Source: Sphingomonas sp. PP-F2F-G114-C0414
GTDB lineage: Bacteria; Pseudomonadota; Alphaproteobacteria; Sphingomonadales; Sphingomonadaceae
Direction of reading: 5' to 3'
Assembly: GCF_003688595.1 (NCBI RefSeq)
Contig: NZ_RCWT01000017.1
Coordinates: 1 to 64,000, forward strand
DNA length: 64,000 bases
Of this stretch, positions 52,367 to 60,987 are shown in pieces (position 1 is the stretch's first letter; every line of letters starts with the position of its first letter). Made by a program: the position numbers and the translations under genes. The notes below the pieces were generated by a model that was given only the letters and a program-made list of their open reading frames with translations, searched no databases and was not told the DNA's origin.

Positions 52367-54772
52367 TCAGGCGCGCTCCAGCAGCACTGGTAGCCAAGCT
52401 TGCGGATCAGGCCCAGTCGTCTCGACGATCTCGTCGAACAGTCTAACCGTCGACTCCCGACCTGACAGGATCGTCAGGAGATCCTTTTCGCCAGACAAGT
52501 CGATCCGCGCTACCACGGAGTCGTTACCATGACGGATCAGGAAAGCGTGGGAGCTGTCGGGCATCTTTCGCACAAGTTCGAGTTCATGTGCGCTAAGACC
52601 AAAGCCATCGACATAATCCTCCTCGCGCGCACGCGGGTTGATCATGAAGATTTGGGTCGCAGCCTGCTCGATGATGGCACTGGCAATCCTGCTCTCAAGC
52701 GCATCCTGCGCGCTTTGTGTAGCAAACCCAACAATGCCGTTGCGCTTGCGGATTGTCTTTTCCCAATCCTTGATGCGGCGCACAAAAACATCGTCGTCCA
52801 GCGCCTTCCATCCTTCATCAACGACGATGATCGATGGGCTGCCATCGAGGCGCTCTTCGACGCGGTGGAACAGATAGAATAGCGCAGGAGATCTCGCGGC
52901 AGGATCATCAAGGATCGAGGTCATGTCGAAGCCGATCGTTGCCTGCTCCAGATCGGTCAGGTCCTCCGCATTATCGAACAGCCAAGCGCGTTCACCATCG
53001 CCGAACCAAGGCCGCATACGCGCGTAGAGGTCGTCGGCCCTTGGGCGGTCGCTACCACGGAACAGCTCAACCAGGTACCGCAGGCGACGTCGGTCGGAAG
53101 GCTGCGCAAAATTAGTCTCGAGCGCGTCCCTGATCGTATCGGCTTCTGACGTGTCGACGCTTCCGGCGAGCATCTTCAGCCAATCGATTAGAAACTGTCG
53201 GTTGGCAGCTGTGTCTGGCAGCTGGAGGGGGTTTAGATCGGAAGGCGTACCCGGCCGCAACCGGTCATATTTGCCCCCAACCGCACGAATGAACAGCTCG
53301 GCTCCACGATCCTTGTCAAAGAAGATGATACGCGGCCGAAACTTGCGAGCCTGGGCAAGTAGGAAATTCAGCACCACGGTTTTGCCGGACCCCGAAGGGC
53401 CGATGATGGTAAAGTTGCCGAGGTCGTTCTGGTGAAAATTGAAGAAGTATGGGCCCGCGGCGGTCGTTTCGAATAGGGTTACGGCTTCACCCCAGTGATT
53501 GCCATTGGCCTTTCCCGCCGGGAAATTATGAAGACTGGCAAGCCCCGCAAAGTTTTGCGCCGATATCAACCCGCGTCGAGAGATATATTTGAAGTTCGCT
53601 GGAAACTGTGCCCAGAATGCAGGCTCGAGTGCGATATCCTCCCGAACTGCGACAATTCCGAGATCCGCCAGCACAGCTGTGACATCTGCTACATTGGTAT
53701 CGAGCGACCCCAGATCCTCGGCGTACATGGTGATGGTAGTGTGATGTTCTCCGAAGGTTGCACGTCCCGCGGCCACCTCATCCTTAGCGCTGGCGAGCTC
53801 GTCGCGAAGGGATAAGGCCTCGTCCTCCGCCGACCGCATGCGTCGCAGCGCAAGGTTCATCCGATCGAGCGCTGCACCACGCTCGACAAAGGCGAACGAC
53901 TGACTAACCGTCATCTCGAACGGCATTCGGTACAGTTCATCGAACATGCCAGGCATCGTCCGATCGGGATAATCCTTGATCGAAACAATCGCACCGAAGC
54001 GCTTTTGCAATGCTCCAGCGGCGCCTAATTCAAATGCGTTGCGGCCAAAACTCACTCGCCGCGCGGGCAGATGCTCGCCGAGATCACCGTGTGGCAGCAT
54101 CATCGGCTGCATCTCGGCGTTGTACAACGATCCAAGAAATTCCAGCGGTTCGGATCTGGCTCCCTCGGGCGTTTCCCGTATGGACAGACGTCGGGGGCTG
54201 TAGCTACCAAGTGCCGCCAGAACTGCTTCTGCGGCAGCGTCCAACGAGCGCCGATCGGAGGCGAAAGCGGCTGCCTGCCCAGCTGCTCCCAGGTCCCCCA
54301 ACCGGCGAAACCGGTCGAGCAGTCCGATTTTCCCAGGCAATGGTCGGTGCACGATCGTGAGAAATAGATCGTTGACGTACATCTGGCGGGAGGCAAGGCG
54401 AGCACGCCAGCGTGTGTCTAGATTCTTCGAAAAAGCGTCATCGAAGTGCGGTGCGAGATCAGGCTCTACCTTTCGTCGAAGCACGTTGTGCCAGATTGCA
54501 AAGCGGGACGAACCTACCGAACGCAACAGCGTATCACGAAGCTCGGCGCGGTAGTTCAGGTCGTCGGTATCTGCCGTTTCGAACAGATAGCCGTCGACGT
54601 GCAGAATCTGCAGCAACAGCCCATCGCGCGTTGCAAGCGTGACCTCGTCGACGTGACGCGCATAAGGAAGGTGAGAACCAGCCGATTTCTCACGGGCGCC
54701 GACACGCGGATTGCCACTCAGGGGCGGTAGGAGTTGCAGCCCCACAGGGCGTGGTTCCTTATACGGGGACAA
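52367..54772 (-). CDS. virB4: VirB4 type IV secretion ATPase
   Basis: The product is up to 801 residues. The CagE/TrbE N-terminal domain is followed by the ATPase with Walker A GPSGSGKTVVL (about residues 456-466), Walker B IIVVDEGWKALDDD, and FATQSAQDAL. It is the conserved energy component of all type IV systems. The frame opens at TTG 54772 inside virB3, with an overlap of 55 bases. GTG at 54745 is another possibility, so the exact N-terminus is open. Confidence 0.92.
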   Translation of the reverse strand: MSPYKEPRPVGLQLLPPLSGNPRVGAREKSAGSHLPYARHVDEVTLATRDGLLLQILHVDGYLFETADTDDLNYRAELRDTLLRSVGSSRFAIWHNVLRRKVEPDLAPHFDDAFSKNLDTRWRARLASRQMYVNDLFLTIVHRPLPGKIGLLDRFRRLGDLGAAGQAAAFASDRRSLDAAAEAVLAALGSYSPRRLSIRETPEGARSEPLEFLGSLYNAEMQPMMLPHGDLGEHLPARRVSFGRNAFELGAAGALQKRFGAIVSIKDYPDRTMPGMFDELYRMPFEMTVSQSFAFVERGAALDRMNLALRRMRSAEDEALSLRDELASAKDEVAAGRATFGEHHTTITMYAEDLGSLDTNVADVTAVLADLGIVAVREDIALEPAFWAQFPANFKYISRRGLISAQNFAGLASLHNFPAGKANGNHWGEAVTLFETTAAGPYFFNFHQNDLGNFTIIGPSGSGKTVVLNFLLAQARKFRPRIIFFDKDRGAELFIRAVGGKYDRLRPGTPSDLNPLQLPDTAANRQFLIDWLKMLAGSVDTSEADTIRDALETNFAQPSDRRRLRYLVELFRGSDRPRADDLYARMRPWFGDGERAWLFDNAEDLTDLEQATIGFDMTSILDDPAARSPALFYLFHRVEERLDGSPSIIVVDEGWKALDDDVFVRRIKDWEKTIRKRNGIVGFATQSAQDALESRIASAIIEQAATQIFMINPRAREEDYVDGFGLSAHELELVRKMPDSSHAFLIRHGNDSVVARIDLSGEKDLLTILSGRESTVRLFDEIVETTGPDPQAWLPVLLERA

Positions 54773-55005
54773 CGACTAACGCGTGTGATCCACAGGTCAA
54801 AGAAACGCGGCTCCCTCAAACACAGCAGCACGCCGGCAACATGAACAATCAGCGCTGTCGCGAGCACCCAGATCGACTTGGAAACCAGGAACAACTCAGT
54901 AGTGAGAATGCCATTCGCTACGAAATAACTGTACGTGACGCCGGCGAACATCTGGGGACGGGTGAGCGCAACAAAGACCATGTCGCGACGTAGGACCGAT
55001 GACAT
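54718..55005 (-). CDS. virB3: VirB3 inner-membrane protein
   Basis: The product is 95 residues. The start VLRRDMVFVALTRPQMFAGV is the VirB3 signature, followed by two hydrophobic segments (YFVANGILTTELFLVSK; IWVLATALIVHVAGVLL) and the REPRFFDLW motif. It helps VirB4 localise and pilus assembly. Nine bases separate it from virB2, and it overlaps virB4. Confidence 0.92.
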   Translation of the reverse strand: MSSVLRRDMVFVALTRPQMFAGVTYSYFVANGILTTELFLVSKSIWVLATALIVHVAGVLLCLREPRFFDLWITRVSRCPRIRNHALWGCNSYRP

Positions 55006-55014
55006 TTGCCGTCC

Positions 55015-55326
55015 CTACCCGCCGATCGCTGTGGCTCGGATCCCGGCAACGATGCTTGTTGCGCCAAAGAGCACGAAGCACCCCAGAATGACCACAGCGC
55101 CACGACGCCAGTCAATTCGTCCCGTCAGCATCATGAAGCCGACCACCGCTACCGCGATAACCGCGGCAACTGTCGCGACCGTTCCAAGCAACGTGCCTTC
55201 AAGCCAATTGACTGCGCCTATAATAGCGCCCGACCCCTGCGGATCACCCGGCATCGCGGCGGACGCTGGCGTAGCAATGGCGACGGACGACGCCGCACCA
55301 ACTATTTTTAGGACGCTCCGGATCAC
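55015..55326 (-). CDS. virB2: VirB2/TrbC-type pilin
   Basis: The product is 103 residues with a long signal peptide ending near ASA. The mature pilin has two hydrophobic helices (LLGTVATVAAVIAVAVVGFM; VVILGCFVLFGATSIVAG) split by the cytoplasmic loop LTGRIDWRRG, the standard VirB2 pattern. It starts at GTG 55326 behind AGGGGGA and is the first gene of the virB operon. It is divergent from a second pilin-like gene at 55487. Confidence 0.9.
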   Translation of the reverse strand: MIRSVLKIVGAASSVAIATPASAAMPGDPQGSGAIIGAVNWLEGTLLGTVATVAAVIAVAVVGFMMLTGRIDWRRGAVVILGCFVLFGATSIVAGIRATAIGG

Positions 55327-55486
55327 ACATCCCCCTACCGGCCTTCAACTTTTCTTGTCCTTGCACAACTCCCAACGATCACAAAGGGAAGAATTTCGGC
55401 GGGAAGAACCGTGAAGGACTTGACTTAAAGTGCGCTGGGAAGCTTGAGTCCGGCTCTGGAGGGATGTTAGCTATGCGGCTAGGTGC

Positions 55487-55822
55487 ATGTCGATGAGCGT
55501 TGAATCGCCTGCTCTGGTTCAAGCTGTGAATTGGATCGATCAGCTCGTCGTTGGCCCGCTCGCGGTGTCGCTCGCTGTGATCGCCGTTGCAATCACGGGG
55601 CTCCTGATGCTCAGAGGGCATGTTCCGCTTGAGGCAGCCTTCCGAATAGTAATCGGGTGCTTTATAATTTTCGGAGCACCAGGAATTGCACTCGGCATCA
55701 TGAGTGCAGCAAGAAATGTTACGGCGCCCGAAGTCGTTAGCCCATCACCAAACATAGCACCCATCACGAAGCCCCCTGCAACGTACGACCCATACGCCGG
55801 TGCGGCGACGCCAGTTCGTTGA
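55487..55822 (+). CDS. Second VirB2/TrbC-like pilin, divergent from the virB operon
   Basis: The product is 111 residues. It has the VirB2 pair of helices (VGPLAVSLAVIAVAITGLLM; IVIGCFIIFGAPGIALGIM) around a loop LRGHVPLEAA, closely parallel to the operon's VirB2 (VGFMMLTGRIDWRRGAVV). It lacks a normal cleavable signal peptide and has a Pro-rich C-terminal tail of about 35 residues. The tail and the opposite strand make it an odd paralogue, perhaps a minor pilin or a regulator of pilus length. It may use the shared 160-base promoter region. Confidence 0.75.
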   Translation: MSMSVESPALVQAVNWIDQLVVGPLAVSLAVIAVAITGLLMLRGHVPLEAAFRIVIGCFIIFGAPGIALGIMSAARNVTAPEVVSPSPNIAPITKPPATYDPYAGAATPVR

Positions 55823-55940
55823 TGTTGCCGCAGGCCAGCGATAGCGATAATCCGTTAGATCCATTCACGTTACTTTGTGTTTAGCACGGTCTAAACGAAA
55901 CACTAAAAGTGCCGATTTTTTTGGGCGGGAAAGCAAGACA

Positions 55941-56252
55941 ATGCGTAAATCTCGACTTTTCACGGTTGGCCTAGGACTGTCGCTTTTGCCTACTGTGGTG
56001 ATCGCTCAAGAAACAACTACATACACCTATGATGCGAAGGGCCGAGTCCGCACCTCGGTACGCTCTGGTGGACCTAGCAATAACGTCACAACGACATATG
56101 ACTATGATACCGCAGACAACCGTAAAAACGTTACAGTCGTCAATTCCACCAACAGCAGCGGCATCGACATCGGTAGCGGAGCTACAGTGAAGACGACGCT
56201 TGTCATTGTTGTTCCTATAAACGGGCTCTCGGTCATGTTCATTAACAGATAG
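55941..56252 (+). CDS. Small exported YD-repeat protein
   Basis: The product is 103 residues with a signal peptide (LFTVGLGLSLLPTVVIAQ) followed by two YD-type repeats: TTYTYDAKGRVRTSVRSG and TTTYDYDTADNRKNVTVVN. A hydrophobic end (VIVVPINGLSVMFI) follows. The ATG at 55941 is chosen because the signal peptide begins there. It lies 64 bases before the large Rhs-like gene on the same strand, which suggests joint expression. It is too short for an Rhs shell and may be a leftover piece, a linker or an accessory of the large protein. Confidence 0.65.
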   Translation: MRKSRLFTVGLGLSLLPTVVIAQETTTYTYDAKGRVRTSVRSGGPSNNVTTTYDYDTADNRKNVTVVNSTNSSGIDIGSGATVKTTLVIVVPINGLSVMFINR

Positions 56253-56316
56253 TTAATTGTCAGTCTTTGACAAATCCTAATGATTAAACTCAACAATAAG
56301 ATCGGGAAATAAGGCA

Positions 56317-59300
56317 ATGGAAGTATTCTGGGGGGGGGCCAGGCGGGATATCAAGCGCGGAAAGCGGAGCAATTATCGGCTGGTTGCTGTCAGCGCTATT
56401 GGATTTTCATGCTTTTGTTGGCCAAAAGCGGCTTTCACGCAGTCAATAAGCTCCGTTAATATACCAAAAGTGAGTTTCCAGGACCGCAATGGCGTTGACC
56501 TAAGTAACGGCGTTATAATTACTGATATGGGCACCGTTGACATTGGAGCTAAAGATACTCCCGTTTTTTCACGAGAGATATTTCCATCCTACATTGATGG
56601 AGATGCAACCATTAGAAATGGCTCGCTCCGAAGAGATAGGGTTTGCAACTCCGGTCCTGGTGGATATTGTGCCGGTAACTGGCAACCTAACGTACACGTT
56701 CGGCTAGGTGCTAGCGCGTTTGACGCTTATGTCGATGGCACCTGCACTTCATCATGCGGCGATTACTCGATCGTCGAAGGAGCTAGTTCGTGGACTTTGA
56801 CCCACAAATCGGGCCGGCGGTGGATATTTGATCGCAATTACGTACTCGATCAGACAACGAGCTCGTCAAGTCAATCAGCTACCGTCGGAAAACTTATTTC
56901 AATTATTGAAAAAGACGGAGCAGCCCTATCGTATAACTACGATGGGAGCATCGTTAGATCTATAACCTCTAATCGAGGTTACCAGATTAACTTTAAAGAT
57001 GTCACAGGACAGCTTCCTGAGTTTCAAATGTCAAATCTTTCATATGATTACTGTGACAAATTGGCGCTAACATGCGCCAGTCCGCAATACACGTTGCCGA
57101 ACGCTAGGTATATCGTGGGAGGAGGGGCGCCTGATCCTAACAATCTTGTTTTGTCTGATTCAGCAGGCCGTAACTACACTGTTAGAAAGAATACGAGCGG
57201 AAAAGATTTCGTAGAAACGCGTTTAACGCCCTCCGGCCGGTACCAGACAATTACTCGGCAATCTTTATATTCTAATGGGCCCGCCGTACTTGTTAAAAGA
57301 TATGAAGATGATACCGGCATAACGGAATATAGTTACACTTTGACTTCAAACATGTACAACTCCGTTTCACAATTTAAGGTTCTTAAAGCAACCTCGAAGC
57401 GCCCTTCACTATTGACTACCTCGTTTAGCGTTGACGACGAGGCGCTATCAGCGGCTAGTAACCAGGCATCGACTACCAGAAAGCCCTATAAGTCGTATTA
57501 TATTAACGAGCTTTCTTACAGAACTGCCTACGAGTTCTATCAGGTTGTCTCAGATGCCGCCGCGCTGTGGCTAGCGAATGATAATATTCGTAAGGTTACG
57601 ACCCCTGAATCCACAATCAACGAGGTGGAATATGACGCTCGGTCACGTCCAATCTTATCCACGCTATCACCAAAGCCAGGTTTTAGCGGGCCTACCTTAA
57701 CCAATGCAGCTGATTACAGTGGGTGTAATGACGTTGTCAAGTGCTCGGATCCGTCAATTGTAAAAGATGTCCGGGGTAGTCAAACAAATTATACTTATTA
57801 TGAAAGCGGCCAGATAAAAGATGAGATGCTACCTCCAGACTCAAATGGAGCTAGGCGATTAAAAAGCTACTTTTATAAGGATGCAATGTCGTATTACAAA
57901 AACTCAACCGGGCAGTTAGTCGGATCTGGCCAGACTTTAAGAGTCCTCGATTACACAAAAACCTGTAGAACTCAATCGTCGTGCCCCGGAAGCTCTGACG
58001 AACTGATAGAGAGATTTGGATATGATAATAATCTACTTCCCACTACAAGTACAATAAGTGTTGGAGATGGTAGCATTCCGGAAGTTACAACGGCAAAAGC
58101 ATACGACGCCGTTGGAAATGTGATTAGCTTTGATGGACCTCGTCCAGGCGCTGAGGATACGACCTACTATTTTTACGATGTTGCCCGCCAACTTCGCGGT
58201 GAAATTTCCCCCGATCCTGACGGGGATGGTGCGCTACCGCGACCCTCCATTCGGTACACGTATAATCTCGATGGCCAAATAACATTAGTTGAGCGCGGAA
58301 GTGCGCAATATGCCACCGATGCCGGCCTCTCTAAAATGAGCGTTTTCAGTAGGACTGAAACTAGTTACGACACTGTCGGTAGAAGAACTGGGGAAACACT
58401 TATCGGATTAGATTTAAATTCGAATCTGTCTCCAATGGGCTTAACTCAGTATAACTACGATTCCGACGGCAGATTGATGTGCACGGCTATCCGCATGGAT
58501 CCCTCATCTTGGGCTGCGCAAGTCAACGCGTGTGTTCCCCAGTTGGGCAGCGCCAGCCTTCCGCCTGACCGAATAACCAAAAATGTATACGATGCAGCCG
58601 GGCAACTGAAAGAAGTGCGAAAAGCAGTTGGTACTGCGCTTGAACAGATTGAAGTATCCTATACGTACACGCTGAATGGCAAACAGGAATCTATTACGGA
58701 CGGAAATAATAATGTCGCGCAGTTAGTTTACGACGGCTTCGACCGATTAATAGCTTGGAAGTTTCCATCTAAAACCTCAGTAGGCGCGGTTTCTACTTGC
58801 ACTATCGGTACAATCTCGGAATCAACAGATGAGTTTGGACAGAGCGTAACAGGCCCTTCAGAAGCCACTGCAGCGGGAGATGATTGCGAAAAGTACGCCT
58901 ACGACCGAAGTGGCAACCGTGTTAAGCTCATGAAGCGCGATGGAAGTATAATTCGCTCTGCGTATGATCAGCTGAGCCGTGCCATATTTAAATCTACGCC
59001 GGCATACTCGACCTTCGCAGCCGGATCAGTGTATTACGGCTATGATCTGCAGGGGCATCAGACATATGCGCATTTCAACAGCGCAACGGGTGACGGCGTT
59101 ACGAACCTCTGGAATGGTATTGGCGAGCAGACAAGCTCCATTGTAAATATGGATGGCGCCGCAAGAACCGTGTCTTATTTGTACGATAATGCCGGCAACA
59201 AAAGTCGAGTCACATTTCCCGATGGATTCTATATTAATTACACCTATGACGGACTGAATCGCCCACTGCAGATTCAGCGGATGGGAACTCCGATTGCGAC

Positions 59301-60702
59301 TTACACGTACAATGAAGCTGGTCGACGATTAAGTATGAATGGCGGGATTAATACAAGCTACTCATACGATGGCATTGGGCGCTTATTGTCGATTTCGAAC
59401 GATCTGATTAAGAAAGGTGCTGGTCTTAACTATAGCTTTACCCACAACCCAGCTGGTCAGATCGCTACGTTAACAAAAAATAGCAATGATTTGGTGTTTG
59501 CCGATACGTATAATGTTAATCGAGGTTATACAGTAAATGGGCAAAACCAGTATACGGCTGCTGGCTCGACATCGTTCAGCTATGATGCGAATGGTAATCT
59601 GACCACAGATGGTTCCACGATATTTAAGTATGATATCGAAAACCGATTGCGTGCGGCTAGCGGCGGCCACACGGTTGCCTTACGCTACGACCCGCTAGGG
59701 CGTCTTTACGAAACCATTGGAACTAGCGGTACCACGCGCTTTCTCTATGATGGAGATGCGTTGATCGGCGAATACGACGCCGGCAGCAATCTTTTGCGAC
59801 GCTACGTTCACGGTGCGGATTCTGGGGCGGACGACCCGATCGCTTGGTACGAAGGTTCCTCTTTTGACGGCAGTAACGAGCGCATTCTTCGTCAAGATTG
59901 GCAGGGAAGCGTTGCGCTCATCGGCGACAACACTGGGTCGTATGTTTATGGCGTTAACACCTACGATGAATATGGTATTCCCGGGAAAAATAATTCGGGG
60001 CGGTTCCAGTATACCGGGCAGGCTTGGCAGCCCGACCTCGGCATGTATTATTATAAAGCGAGATTCTATTCGCCTACCCTCGGCCGTTTTCTTCAAACAG
60101 ATCCAATCGGATACAAAGACCAAATCAACCTTTATGCTTATGTCGCAAACGATCCGGTGAACGGGCGCGATCCAGATGGCAAGCAGACCGTCATGGGGCC
60201 GGTGTATGACGGGCTGGACCGCGCAACCGCTGCATGTGGTGGTGGCGCTCAGTGTGGTTTGAAGGCTTGGAATCAGATTCAACAGGGCGTTGCAGAAAAC
60301 GTTGCGATTGCCGCTGCCACCGAACTGTCTGGCGCTGCCATCATCAGAGGGGCGGGATGGACAGCTCAGGTGGCAATGCCGGTAGTCAGATTGATGCGCA
60401 CTGCCGAGCACTTCAAGCCAGTTGCTGCTGGAATGAATGCGCTCGCCCAGCGCGCAGCAGCGGTTCAATCTGGTCTTGGTCGTCTTGCCGCGGGTGAAGG
60501 TCGCCTCATTGCCGGTCCGGGAGTTAAAGATGCATTCAGGGGTGCGGAAGCGGCTGCGCAGAAATACGGAGGAAATGCTGCCGATTACACAAAGATCTCC
60601 GTTAGCGAAGTCACAAAGTCAAGCGACAGAGTGTCTATTCACGCGGTGCGCAATGAGGCTACGAGCGAGGTCTTCGAAAAGAAGGTGATTTATGGAAGAT
60701 AG
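56317..60702 (+). CDS. Large exported Rhs/YD-repeat protein with variable C-terminal tip (probable polymorphic toxin)
   Basis: The product is 1461 residues with an N-terminal hydrophobic signal (about 22-41, VAVSAIGFSCFCWPKAAFTQ). A beta-rich region follows, then many YD repeats from about 430 to 1180 (for example YDAVGNVISFDG, YDGFDRLIAWKFPS, YDANGNLTTDG). The Rhs core end is clear: YTGQAWQPDLGMYYYKARFY, GRFLQTDPIGYKD, NLYAYVANDPVNGRDPDGK (about 1290). The last 170 residues differ in character (Ala-rich helices, then GPGVKDAFRG, YGGNAADYTKIS, EVFEKKVIYG), as expected for a toxin tip. GC content is much lower than that of the chromosome. The tip's activity is not known. Confidence 0.88.
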   Translation: MEVFWGGARRDIKRGKRSNYRLVAVSAIGFSCFCWPKAAFTQSISSVNIPKVSFQDRNGVDLSNGVIITDMGTVDIGAKDTPVFSREIFPSYIDGDATIRNGSLRRDRVCNSGPGGYCAGNWQPNVHVRLGASAFDAYVDGTCTSSCGDYSIVEGASSWTLTHKSGRRWIFDRNYVLDQTTSSSSQSATVGKLISIIEKDGAALSYNYDGSIVRSITSNRGYQINFKDVTGQLPEFQMSNLSYDYCDKLALTCASPQYTLPNARYIVGGGAPDPNNLVLSDSAGRNYTVRKNTSGKDFVETRLTPSGRYQTITRQSLYSNGPAVLVKRYEDDTGITEYSYTLTSNMYNSVSQFKVLKATSKRPSLLTTSFSVDDEALSAASNQASTTRKPYKSYYINELSYRTAYEFYQVVSDAAALWLANDNIRKVTTPESTINEVEYDARSRPILSTLSPKPGFSGPTLTNAADYSGCNDVVKCSDPSIVKDVRGSQTNYTYYESGQIKDEMLPPDSNGARRLKSYFYKDAMSYYKNSTGQLVGSGQTLRVLDYTKTCRTQSSCPGSSDELIERFGYDNNLLPTTSTISVGDGSIPEVTTAKAYDAVGNVISFDGPRPGAEDTTYYFYDVARQLRGEISPDPDGDGALPRPSIRYTYNLDGQITLVERGSAQYATDAGLSKMSVFSRTETSYDTVGRRTGETLIGLDLNSNLSPMGLTQYNYDSDGRLMCTAIRMDPSSWAAQVNACVPQLGSASLPPDRITKNVYDAAGQLKEVRKAVGTALEQIEVSYTYTLNGKQESITDGNNNVAQLVYDGFDRLIAWKFPSKTSVGAVSTCTIGTISESTDEFGQSVTGPSEATAAGDDCEKYAYDRSGNRVKLMKRDGSIIRSAYDQLSRAIFKSTPAYSTFAAGSVYYGYDLQGHQTYAHFNSATGDGVTNLWNGIGEQTSSIVNMDGAARTVSYLYDNAGNKSRVTFPDGFYINYTYDGLNRPLQIQRMGTPIATYTYNEAGRRLSMNGGINTSYSYDGIGRLLSISNDLIKKGAGLNYSFTHNPAGQIATLTKNSNDLVFADTYNVNRGYTVNGQNQYTAAGSTSFSYDANGNLTTDGSTIFKYDIENRLRAASGGHTVALRYDPLGRLYETIGTSGTTRFLYDGDALIGEYDAGSNLLRRYVHGADSGADDPIAWYEGSSFDGSNERILRQDWQGSVALIGDNTGSYVYGVNTYDEYGIPGKNNSGRFQYTGQAWQPDLGMYYYKARFYSPTLGRFLQTDPIGYKDQINLYAYVANDPVNGRDPDGKQTVMGPVYDGLDRATAACGGGAQCGLKAWNQIQQGVAENVAIAAATELSGAAIIRGAGWTAQVAMPVVRLMRTAEHFKPVAAGMNALAQRAAAVQSGLGRLAAGEGRLIAGPGVKDAFRGAEAAAQKYGGNAADYTKISVSEVTKSSDRVSIHAVRNEATSEVFEKKVIYGR

Positions 60703-60955
60703 AAATAGATTTCCTGCATCACTCAGGGAAGTCGTCCATAATCATCACTCGTCTGGCGAGCAAATTGTTCAAACTAGTAAGCTGATACTTCTACAAGAAT
60801 ATTCAGACGACGAGTATGACGAGGACTTTTTCTCTACCTTCAACATTATTCTTGACGACCATCGTGATGGTGTCAGCTATGATGAGATAGAGAGAGTATA
60901 TGAGAGTAGCTTCTCTAACGCGGTGGATCGATTCAGAAGATATTTCTCTATCTGA
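60692..60955 (+). CDS. Probable immunity protein for the Rhs toxin tip
   Basis: The product is 87 residues and very acidic (YSDDEYDEDF, IILDDHRDGV, SYDEIERVYESS), cytoplasmic, with no signal peptide. It overlaps the 3' end of the Rhs gene by 11 bases, the classic place of an immunity gene, and has the same AT-rich composition. No immunity family is recognised by eye. The function is inferred from position and charge only. Confidence 0.65.
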   Translation: MEDRNRFPASLREVVHNHHSSGEQIVQTSKLILLQEYSDDEYDEDFFSTFNIILDDHRDGVSYDEIERVYESSFSNAVDRFRRYFSI

Positions 60956-60987
60956 CGCGTATGCAAGTGGAGTATCGCCTCTAGAGG

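Noticed and set aside
59695..60468. 257-codon minus-strand frame inside the Rhs gene
   Set aside because: Antisense to the Rhs core, whose YD repeats and core-end motif are unmistakable.
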